Assembly (NCBI GenBank): GCA_963920575.1
Contig: OY986971.1
Coordinates: forward strand, 620,001 to 684,000
DNA from: Narthecium ossifragum
Taxonomy: Eukaryota; Streptophyta; Magnoliopsida; Dioscoreales; Nartheciaceae
DNA length: 64,000 nt
Reading direction: 5' to 3'
Shown here: positions 34,860 to 43,551 of the stretch, one piece after another
Layout: each line of letters starts with the position of its first letter
How positions within the stretch are numbered: the stretch's first letter is position 1
Notes under the pieces: model-generated
Told to the model about the DNA's origin: nothing
Databases searched by the model: none
The model's input: the letters and a program-made list of their open reading frames with translations, nothing else
Made by a program: the position numbers and the translations under genes

Positions 34860-35409
34860 ATGGAGCTCCACCGCCGGCGCCACCTCCTCCTCCTTCTCTC
34901 CTATCTCTCCTTCTTCCATTCCTTCACCACCGCCACAACTCCGGCGGCTCCCCCTCCGCTCCCCACCCCACCGTCGTCGCTCCTCCTTGAGGCATGCGCC
35001 CACACCCACTACCCTTCCCTCTGCGTCCGCACCCTCTCCCCATTCCCCGCCAGCTCCACCGCCGCCCTCTCCCGCGCCGCCGTCGCAGTCTCCCTATATT
35101 CCGCCCGCCGAGCTTCCGCCGCCGTGCCCCCCGCCAGCGACCGCCAGCGACTGCCCCGAGCTGATCGCCAACTCCGCTGCGGAGCTCGCCCGGGTCGTGT
35201 CGGAGCTCGGCCGCCTCCAGCCCGACTCCGCCGCCCGGCAGCAGCTCGACGACGTCCAGACCTGGGCCAGCGCCGCGCTCACGGACGCCGTCACGTGCCT
35301 CGGGTTCCTCCCCGCACGTGACCCGGTCGTCCCCCGAGTCGACCTGCTCGCCCGGGTCATCAGCAACGCGCTCTCCCTCATCGCCCAGACCGCCGCCTTG
35401 ATCAGCTGA
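34860..35409 (+). pseudogene. Plant invertase/pectin methylesterase inhibitor (PMEI) domain protein with a one-base frameshift
   Basis: Small secreted four-helix-bundle inhibitors of pectin methylesterase or invertase in the cell wall. The ATG at 34860 opens a signal peptide (hydrophobic Leu/Phe stretch, residues 8-25), then LLEACAHTHYPSLCVRTL with the first Cys pair. The frame then drifts into Arg-rich sequence. The next frame (+1) continues the family pattern with DCPELIANSAAELARVVSEL, AALTDAVTCLGFL and LLARVISNALSLIAQ to TGA at 35409. So one extra base separates the halves, most likely in the C6 run at 35127-35132. All four conserved Cys are present across the two frames and codon bias is uniform (very GC-rich), so an assembly or read error is as likely as a true pseudogene. 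Single exon, as is usual for the family. Divergent from RRP12, 355 bp apart. Confidence 0.85.
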
Positions 35410-35548
35410 AGCCCATGGATCGGTCCATCCAGCGGTTGAGATCGATGCTCCCATTCTCGTGTATCAAATATCCATGCAGAATCGCGTGTAATTTATGAAT
35501 AAATTAATTTCTATAAGCAAACTAGTTTTCTCAGCCTATAGGTAAATA

Positions 35549-36964
35549 AGGGTGAGCAGAACCGAACCGAACCCGAAAAACCGAACCGAACCGAACCGAA
35601 TTAGTTCGGTCCATTCGGTTCGGTTTTTTCGGTTTTTCGGTTCGGTTCGGTTCTTTGCATGTATGAAAAGTTCGGGTTCGGTTCGGGTTCGGTTCTTTAA
35701 AAAAAATTCGGTTCGGTTCGGGTCAGAACCGAAGAACCGAACTTTTTATACTGATTTATGTCTAACCCAATCAGCACTCAGCCAGCCGGTCTAACTAATC
35801 GGCTCTCCAATTCTATTTCTCCAATCTCCATAGCGGCTAACCGGCTAACCCGGTCAGCAGACTCAGCACTAAGCCTCCAATCGGCAATCTCCAGTCGGTC
35901 CTTGCCTCCTTGGCTTCCCCTCGCTGGGAAGTGGGAACCCATCGCCTCCAATCTCCATCGAACCCGGCGACCCACCCCGCACTCGATCCCCGCTGCCCAC
36001 AGCGAGCTCACCCCATTCCGACCTCGCCTCGCCGCCGAACCGGACGACCTCCCTCTCCCTCGGAGCTCCGACGCCGTCCCGAGCTCGACCTCCAAGATCC
36101 TCATCGGAACCATGCCGTCACGGCCGCGAACCACTTCATCCGACCCCAGCGAGCTCACCCCATTCCGACCTCGCCTCGCCGCCGAACCGGACGACCTCCC
36201 TCTCCCTCGGAGCTCCGACGCCGTCCCGAGCTCGACCTCCAAGATCCTCATCGGAACCATGCCGTCACGGCTGCGAACCACTTCATCCGACCCCGCCGAG
36301 CTCACCCCATTCCGACCTCGCCTCGCCGCCGAACCGGACGACCTCCCTCTCCCTCGGAGCTCCGACGCCGTCCCGAGCTCAACCTCCAAGATCCTCATCG
36401 GAACCATGCCGTCACGGCCGCGAACCACTTCATCCGACCCCGGTGAGCCCCCCTAGAAGCCCAGGACGATGGAGAAAACGGACAGGAGGCTTGAGTCGGG
36501 GTTGGAGGAGGAGGTTGGCGGCGAGGGAAGTGGCTGGTAGGGAAGGGCCGCCGGAATAGATAGAGGAGAGAGGGGTGGAGGTCGCTGGACTTGGAAAAGG
36601 AGGAGTTCGCCGGAGTTAATGGTGGTTGGGGGTTCAATCGGTGATGGCTGGTGTTGGGGAAAAGGTGGAGATGGTTGGGTGGTGGTTGGAGGAGTGAGAA
36701 CTTGGGATAGGGGAAGGAGATGGCTGGAGGTGGAGATGGTTCGGGTCTGAACCGAAAATTTCGGTTCTGGACCGAAAATTTCGGTTCGGTTCGGTTCTTT
36801 GCATAATTCGGTTCGGTTCGGTTCCCATGTAATTTCGGTTCAGTTCGGTTCGGTTCCCATGTAATTTCGGTTCGGTTCGGTTCTCAAAAAATTGGACCGA
36901 AAAAAATTCGGTTCTTCGGTTCTGGACCTAGAACCGAACCGAGAACCGAATGCTCACCCCTATA
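35549..36964. mobile_element. Non-autonomous hAT-like element with TTCGGT-rich ends
   Basis: The left end AGGGTGAGCA (35549) is followed by many GAACCGAACC words. The right end is the inverse: GGTTC-rich repeats, then GAATGCTCACCCC (to 36960). Flanks GGTAAATA (35541-35548) and AGTAAATA (36965-36972) form a candidate 8-bp target duplication with one mismatch. The exact right boundary is uncertain by a few bases. GGGGTGAGCA termini with subterminal TTCGGT arrays are typical of plant hAT elements. The interior (35758-36720) is GC-rich and encodes no transposase. Confidence 0.75.
36001..36441. repeat. Three tandem copies of a 147-bp unit inside the hAT-like element
   Basis: Units start at 36001, 36148 and 36295 and are nearly identical (only a few substitutions). 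Because 147 is a multiple of three, the open frame at 35758-36456 repeats a 49-residue block (containing ELTPFRPRLAAEPDDL). Several frames stay open for the same reason, so coding is not implied. Confidence 0.9.
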
Positions 36965-36972
36965 AGTAAATA

Positions 36973-37875
36973 TAAGAAATTGCAAATAAGCTAGATTTAA
37001 TTGTCTAAAAAAATAGCTGAGCATGCTCCCTGGAAGTTTCTTCTAGCTTTGGAAGCTATGCATAAACTTGAACGGCTAGTATACGTTGGAACTACATATA
37101 TATACATGGCTTTCATCATGCATGCAAGAGTCAACCATTCATAGGGATTCCATGCTGCATGCATTCAAAATTAAACAATGGAGGTATTTTATTTAGATAT
37201 GATCAGCTGTGTGTGAAAGAGTTACAGGTGTAAAAGATTCATGATGATAAGGCTCATGGTTTTCAAGGATCTCAATTAGAAAAAGTACAAGCGTACGTGT
37301 GATTTCTTGAGCTGTGTTCAAATTAATGGGCATGCATGCTGCATGCATGATGTACCCTCTTTTAAGTTTTGAATGCTCAAAGTCAAGGCCTTGTTCTTGA
37401 TGAACATGCTTAATTAATTAGTGGATTGGCATGAGTTTAGACACTGTGTTTAAAAGAACTACTTTCCTCACAAGTCTCATGTTGGTTGGATAGCAATGTT
37501 AATTTCTCATCATTCACGAGGCATTAATTTAACTATGTTGGTCGTCCACACTCCTAATCTCAAGATAACTAGCCATTCACAGCCAAGACATGAGATGGAA
37601 GAAGAGAAAAGAGATTGTTACACGTGTAGCTAATGTTATATGCATATATAATTTTATGATAAATGAAAAATGGCTCATGAAATTAAGGGATTAGAATTTG
37701 AGATCATACACTAAAAGTTTAAGAATGAACAATTTCTTATACAAATTAAACTGTTAATTTTATGGCAATGCATGGTCTGAGACTCACAATTCACAAGCAA
37801 ATGAAGCTAATTTGAACTTATGGAATTCGTCCTCTCATATACATTTAAAATTATGTCATACAATTAGTGAGTTAA
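36973..37875. other. AT-rich spacer, nothing recognised
   Basis: No exon-like sequence. Several ATGCATGC words. Confidence 0.4.
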
Positions 37876-37876
37876 C

Positions 37877-38125
37877 ATGATATTTTTGATATGAGTCGTG
37901 ATTTGTGTACATGATTAGAGCATGTATATTACACATGTCCTCAAATCGACAGTGGGATACCGATTAATTGATCTATTCTATCGATAAAACACTACAGATA
38001 GATTATATCAATCAATCGGTATCTTACTACGGATTGAATGTACCAATGATCGAGATATATCTCAACTAATCAGTATCTCACTATCAATTAAAGGACATGT
38101 GCATTACACATGCCACATGACCATG
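37877..38125. repeat. TACCGAT foldback element, copy C
   Basis: Left end GATATGAGTCGTGATTTGTG, then AGCATGTATATTACACATGTCC, an interior of alternating ATACCGATT/AATCGGTAT words (37970-38090), and right end GGACATGTGCATTACACATGCC. The right end is an inverted, imperfect copy of the left. Confidence 0.7.
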
Positions 38126-39237
38126 CATGGATACAAAACTTTATTCCTTTGATATATGTCTTCGTTAGTTTGCTCCTTAAATTGCATATTATGGCGATTC
38201 AACTCATCCTCTCTTTCTCTCTCAAAAGTTTAAGCTTATAAATTGGATAGAAAACCATGACTAAGCTAGCTTGATATTGGAACCTGCTCATGGCAACTAA
38301 AGGAAATTAAACAACATATTGACCACCTATATATTAACATACATGCATGCATGCAGTCTTATCAGCACATCCACACCTATGTTTCCAAATGGCTTCAATA
38401 ATTGAAATTGACATGACAATTGACATGGATGGATCCAAAAATACATGTGATGCACAACAACCTAATCTAGTAGTACTATATATTGTGAAATCTGGTCCAA
38501 ACATTACTGATTGAGGCATTATGGTCATGAGGTAGACACCACTAACAAGAGCTTTTTCCTACCTAATTCATACTTGTGCTTTTGGGAATCAATCTTTTTC
38601 ATGGTGACCTATGTGGTGAGGAAGAGTTTTCATAATAAGTGCAACTTCCCTATTATTGGGGGTTTGGTGATCGAGCTTAGAGAAGACTTTTGGGTTAGCC
38701 AACTTTTGTTCGGATAGATTAGACAAGACTTTTAAGTGATCTTTGAGTGTGGGAGAGGGCGTCCTTTAATTCTCCAGAATTAAGAGTCGATTGGAATTGT
38801 TGGATGGTGGATTGTATGATTGCACACTATTAGAATTATAAAATTGGTGATGGCTATCCCTGTCTTTTACATGTATATATATCTATAACCCCCACACACA
38901 CACACAACACCATCGTAAGATTTTCAATATAATATATATAAAGATTAGTTCATTTTTTTTTATGAGATGAGTACATAGACTTGATTTATAGAAAAAGAAC
39001 AATACAAGCATGTGTCAGAAAAAATTCGACCCCATATCACAGGCCCTGATAATATTCATGCTGATTCTACGACACGCTCGAACAATACCATTGGCTCTTG
39101 CGTTGAATAATATAGCTATGTAAAGAAACAAAATAGTGTCAAAGAGAAGAGCATGAAGTCAAATTTCCTTATATAAAGATTAGTTGTATCATTAATTTTC
39201 TGATTTAAACATGTCTGTCTTTTCACACATATTCTCT
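38126..39237. other. AT-rich spacer, no gene
   Basis: A 68-codon open frame at 38511-38717 has no family I recognise. (ATGC)n tracts lie at 38340-38354. Confidence 0.4.
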
Positions 39238-39285
39238 CTTTATTTATATATAGGTATATATATATATACCTATATATAAATAAAG
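39238..39285. repeat. Perfect 48-bp palindrome
   Basis: The sequence from 39238 to 39285 equals its own reverse complement. Each half begins CTTTATTTATATATAGG and meets in a (TA)n centre. It could form a cruciform. No associated gene or element ends were found. Confidence 0.9.
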
Positions 39286-39985
39286 GAATAAAGATGAAAA
39301 ACGTGAGAGTTCTTCGTATATTTAATGGTTGCCAATAATTTGTTTCTTTGTAAGTCTAATCATTGCTTTCTTTTACTCTCAGGAAGGTTCTACTCATATG
39401 ATTTTATAATTTATATTCTAAGTATTACTTACCTGTCAGCTGTGATATATTAAAAGGTATATTCTAAGCCGGCCCCAGCCACTAAACAAGGAGATAGCTA
39501 TTTGCATTTAAAAAATTAGAAAGGTAATATTATTGTCAAAATATTAAACTATTTCCAGTATTATTAGCCATCATTCTTTAGCCCCCACAAAGATTATTAA
39601 TTTGCAATTGACTAGCGTGATTTTGTTGAATTTGATTGCGTTAGTGTGTCATACAGGCATCTTATATTAAAATTACACATTCAAATGCAATTTTTTTTGT
39701 CTCAGCATCCAAAGAATATATCGTCGGTGGGATTTTTGGGTTTAAAGAAATGCGGTTTTTAAGGGAAAGTGTCGACTCCAATCGCTCATGTCCCATTGGT
39801 ATGGAGTTAGAAAAAATGGGTTTAACGGAGAATAGGCTTAAAAAAATGAGATTAAAAAACGGAAATAAAAAAAAATAGAGTGATGATAATAAGCGGAATG
39901 AGTGTAAACTAGTAATGATTACTTTTGATGTTTGAGGACATGAACATGGTTAAAGGGGTTTTAGTAGGGAGCACCATAAGTAGAT
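39286..39985. other. AT-rich spacer up to the assembly gap
   Basis: Around 39740-39890 GGTATGGAGTTAG and AAAATGGGTTTAACGG words resemble the TTTGGTATGAGG-type MITEs, but ends could not be fixed. No gene. Confidence 0.35.
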
Positions 39986-40185
39986 NNNNNNNNNNNNNNN
40001 NNNNNNNNNNNNNNNNNNNNNNNNNNNNNNNNNNNNNNNNNNNNNNNNNNNNNNNNNNNNNNNNNNNNNNNNNNNNNNNNNNNNNNNNNNNNNNNNNNNN
40101 NNNNNNNNNNNNNNNNNNNNNNNNNNNNNNNNNNNNNNNNNNNNNNNNNNNNNNNNNNNNNNNNNNNNNNNNNNNNNNNNNNNNN
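39986..40185. other. Assembly gap (200 N)
   Basis: Exactly 200 N, a typical placeholder length, so the true size is unknown. It falls at the edge of a GC-rich tandem repeat, a likely reason for assembly failure. Confidence 0.99.
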
Positions 40186-40520
40186 GCCGTGGAGGTCCTC
40201 GAGGTCGGTGGCGGTCGTGGACCTCGTGGTCGGCGTTGAGGCGACCTCGGGGAGGTCGAGGACGGCCGGGGAGGTCGAGGACGGCGACGCCGCGACGAAG
40301 CTGAGGCGACCTCGGGCTCGGGGAGGTCGAGGACGGCGACGCCACGACGGGAAGGAGTGGGACTGTGGGGTGCGGGAGCCGCGGAGGCCGTGGAGGTCCT
40401 GGAGGTCGATGGCGGTCGTGGTCGGCGCTGAGGCGACCTCGGGCTCGGGGAGGCCGAGGACGGCGACGCCGCGACGGGAAGCGGAGGCGACCTCGGGTTC
40501 GCGTCGAGGACGCCGCGACG
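40186..40520. repeat. GC-rich GAGGTC/GACGGC tandem repeat
   Basis: Irregular repeats built from GAGGTCGAGGACGGC and GGCGACCTCGGG words, for example three GACCTCGGGCTCGGGGAGG-type blocks. The repeats run into the gap. Open frames through it are Arg/Pro artefacts. Confidence 0.8.
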
Positions 40521-40559
40521 GGAAGAGAGGGTGAGAGCTGAGAGGTGAGAGGAGTGAGA

Positions 40560-40754
40560 GGGTGGGGCCGGGAGTAAGGGTTGAATTAACGGGTTGACCC
40601 GCGGGTTAGGCGGGTCAACCCAACCCAACCCGTTTATTCGCGGGTCATAAACTGGTCGACCCGTTTATAACCCGAACTCGTTTATACCCGATCCGAACCC
40701 GTTTATTTCCGATCGGGTTGGGTTCGCGGGTCACGACCCGAATTGCCACACCTG
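40560..40754. mobile_element. Terminal part of a second hAT-like element
   Basis: The reverse complement of the end (40754 downward) reads CAGGTGTGGCAATTCGGGTC, followed by dense ACCCG/CGGGT words (40590-40740). CAGGxGTGGCAA termini with subterminal GGGTTGGG/CGGGTC arrays are typical of plant hAT elements. The other end was not found and may lie in or beyond the gap. Confidence 0.65.
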
Positions 40755-40958
40755 GTACTCAAACTGGAATCCCAATAATATGCCACCGGAATATTGCCAA
40801 ATCGATCGAGGGCACAAATGGCATTTCCGAAAAATCCATGTTACATCGGCATCCCTCGCCGGAGCGTTTGCCGCCGGCAGCCTGAACTAATTCACTGATA
40901 GTCTATATACATCTACATTGCCACGAGCACGAATCCGAGTCCTAATAAATATTTTTCT

Positions 40959-41546
40959 CTAATTAATTAACCCTAACACACCCACGTCGCCGCCGGTGAA
41001 GCTCCAGAGCTTGACAACGCTGCCGTTGAGCACCGCCATGTCCTGGTACCGGTACCATCCGAGGTCGCCCCTCCTCTTGACGGGAAAAGCCCGGTCCCAA
41101 ACCGGATACGAGACCGGAGACCCCATCGCCGTCACCTCCCCGTCGACGTCTAAATCTTCCGCCTCCTCGTCCTCATCCTCCACCTCGGCGATGCCTCCGT
41201 CGGCGCTAGCGAGGCAGCTGGCGTCGTAGTAGACGGTGAACCGGTCCTTGGGCGTCGATGGGGGATCCACTTGCAAGACATTCGCCGCCGAGCTCCGTGA
41301 AAGGGAGGCGGCGCCGCCGGCTGCTGCGGCGGCGGAGGGGGCAGGTGGGTCGGGGGATGGGGCGGCGACGGCGGGGGTGACGGATTTCGGGCTGGAAGGG
41401 GAGGACGGTCTGGTTGCGACGGTGGAGCCGATCCGCCAGAGGCCGACGGCTGCGGTGAGGACGGCGACCCACGTCCAGACGGATCCGGCGGCGGCGGCGG
41501 AGTAACGGAGCGCCATGGCCTCCAGCTGCGTCTCGAATAGGTCCAT
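40959..41546 (-). CDS. Small plant-specific transmembrane protein, function unknown
   Basis: A single-exon frame of 195 residues from the ATG at 41546. One hydrophobic segment lies at about residues 21-41 (VWTWVAVLTAAVGLWRIG). A Pro/Ser/Ala-rich linker follows, then an acidic stretch (EVEDEDEEAEDLDVDGE). The C-terminal block PVWDRAFPVKRRGDLGWYRYQDMAVLNGSVVKLW looks conserved. I recall GWYRYQD-type C-termini in uncharacterised plant membrane proteins, but I cannot assign a function. A TATATA word at 41618-41624 (minus-strand sense) lies about 75 bp upstream of the start and supports this promoter. GC-rich coding use contrasts with its surroundings, as in other single-exon genes here. Confidence 0.75.
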   Translation of the reverse strand: MDLFETQLEAMALRYSAAAAGSVWTWVAVLTAAVGLWRIGSTVATRPSSPSSPKSVTPAVAAPSPDPPAPSAAAAAGGAASLSRSSAANVLQVDPPSTPKDRFTVYYDASCLASADGGIAEVEDEDEEAEDLDVDGEVTAMGSPVSYPVWDRAFPVKRRGDLGWYRYQDMAVLNGSVVKLWSFTGGDVGVLGLIN

Positions 41547-42094
41547 CCTCTACCTATTTGGTTTCGTGTGGCTGTTTTGGGAATGGAGTGTTCGAGCTTT
41601 GGGTGGTGAGAGATGAGTATATAAAGCCGAGGTTGGGGACGATGGGTCCACAAAGTGGTCAAAACGACCGCACCGGGCGGACCCGAAGCTATTATGTATT
41701 TCTCGGATCTAAGAGAAGATCGAACGGCTTAAAGACTGCCCGCATGGTGGGTGATATTGGTGGGAAATGGCGGGGCGAATCGGGTGGGAAGATGCTGGGA
41801 ATCGTGCGCGGGAGATGCCGAAGAAGATCCCACCCGAGGAAAGCGGATGCGGATCGGGCACTTCGCGTGGACACGTGTATGGATTCGATTAATTGGAAGG
41901 CGTTTTGTCGGGGATATGGCGGGGCCCGGTTGGCGTCTGTTTAATGTTGGTTAGGATGGACGGCGGAGATCCGATCTCGGAGTTGGTGGCGACAAGGAGA
42001 GGAGAGGAGGGTGTTGGGCCCATGAATGTTGTGGAGTGGCTTGGAAATGGAACGAGAGAGCTCATAGCCATCTATCTATGCGGAATAAAGATTT

Positions 42095-42305
42095 TATGTA
42101 CATGATCATATGACATATGTACATTGCACATGTCTTCTAATCGATAGTGTGATACCGATTAATTGATTTATTTCATGAGTATTGTTCTACCGATGGACTA
42201 GATTAGTCAATCGATACATTACTACCGATTCGATCATTAGTACATTCAATCGGTAGGTATATACCGATTGATTGGTACACTACCGAAACAATTTATAGTG
42301 GTACA
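42095..42305. repeat. TACCGAT foldback element, copy D
   Basis: Left end TTTTATGTACATGATC, then ACATATGTACATTGCACATGTC, then alternating ATACCGATT and AATCGGTA words to 42290. The right palindromic end is missing or degenerate. It lies upstream of the membrane-protein gene and downstream of the ARV1 fragment. Confidence 0.65.
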
Positions 42306-43300
42306 AGATTTAACAAGTTTATCTCAAGGAAAGATCCCAGCCTGCCAAGAATAGAATGGATCCTCAAACAGGTGACTTCTACCGATCAAAGCTCACAAGT
42401 ACAAGTTCCACAGGTTCGCATCAAGATATTGGAAATTCTATTTGACATCATATGGTCTCTTTGATCACTATTATTAGCTAAAATGGCTGGACGTATTTGG
42501 CAGTACAGCCTAAAAGAAATAGTTAAAGCACCTAGATAGTAGGAGTTGTCTTCAAACCGTTCTTCATTCATGATCATCTACGTACGAGGAAACAGTAATT
42601 CCATAAGTCAACCTAACAAAACAGGTACATCAACTTGGGGCATTTTGTACCATTCCCAAGTATGTGTAAACCATGACCTGTACTTCAAGGCATGCCAGAA
42701 TCGCCTATGTGTACATCAAGAAACTTGAACTAAGATGAATTTCTCACCCTATTGACAAAGCTCCATGAGGATCAGAAAGAAATGACCTAATCAGGTTAAG
42801 AGGTAGTGATGCCCAAACAGAACCGTCCCAACTAATTATGGAGCATAAGTTATAAACTTGAGGTTGAGAATGATGGAATATTAGTTATAAACTTCAGTAT
42901 AAAACTTCATCCACAAATCACTTGTTTACCTTGCAACTTGTATCTAGAGTTAAGGTAAATCGAAAGAAATTTACTTCAGAAAGATCCTCCATATTCTATC
43001 CCTTTTGAAACCGAAAGAATAATATTGTCCAACATCAATTGGCATGTGTATTACCAATATTGTATGGACATGAATCAGGCCAAAGGACACTGACATTTTC
43101 CAAGTTCAAATTCAAAGTTCCTTGTCCAATTCTTCTAATTTAGGCACCCAGGAAGGAAAATATCTTTCTCTGGCTCCTTGTTTCTTTCCATAACCAATTT
43201 GTAAGGCTTTTAAGAAGATCCAAAGTTTCAAAAGGTGGGGAAAAAAAGAACATACAGCTTGAAAGAAAAAGCATGTTGTCTTCATTAAAATTTCACTTAC
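42306..43300. other. Spacer where the rest of ARV1 would be expected
   Basis: Read on the minus strand for the hydrophobic ARV1 exons that should follow ECEFM. None was recognised. Confidence 0.4.
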
Positions 43301-43551
43301 CATGAATTCACACTCAATGTAGGGATCAGCAATTGCCTTGCAGTTTTCCTGGTGAAAAGATGAATCAACTTAAATTAATGTACAAGACAAGAAAAAAGAA
43401 AATAAAGCCAGAGAACTTTTTCAAGCGAGGTTCTTACACATTTCTTGAAACGGATGTTCCCAGATGAATACTGCATGTACAATCCTCTCACACGCGATCC
43501 ACAGTTTACGCATACCTCTTTTCCTTTTTCACTCTTTTCAGAATGTACCAT
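43301..43551 (-). pseudogene. ARV1: ARV1 (sterol homeostasis/GPI-related ER protein), first two exons only
   Basis: ARV1 is an ER membrane protein for sterol and GPI-intermediate traffic, starting with a zinc-binding ARV1 homology domain. Exon 43551-43438 reads VCVNCGSRVRGLYMQYSSG and ends NIRFKKC. Exon 43348-43301 reads ENCKAIADPYIECEFM. Both have good GT-AG sites and join in phase, giving 54 residues with the four-Cys motif (C-x2-C...C-x2-C) complete. The membrane domain (about 150 residues) is not seen downstream, although about 1 kb of intron-like sequence remains and copy D of the foldback family lies there. A GTGAGT donor at about 44329 could belong to a 5' UTR exon. It is most likely a truncated gene copy. 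A very long intron with exons beyond the next gene is unlikely. Confidence 0.8.

Noticed and set aside
36001..36441. 147-bp period as a nucleosome-phasing satellite
   Set aside because: Only three copies within a transposon; the length match to nucleosomal DNA is probably a coincidence.
35758..36456. A 232-residue open frame and overlapping frames on both strands
   Set aside because: All come from the 147-bp tandem repeat inside a hAT-like element. Several frames are open at once and none has a recognisable domain.
39238..39285. Palindrome as a transcription terminator
   Set aside because: There is no adjacent gene, and hairpin terminators are not used by plant nuclear pol II genes.
39909..40628. 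Long open frames through the run of N
   Set aside because: The reading frame across unknown bases is meaningless and the rest is GC-rich repeat.
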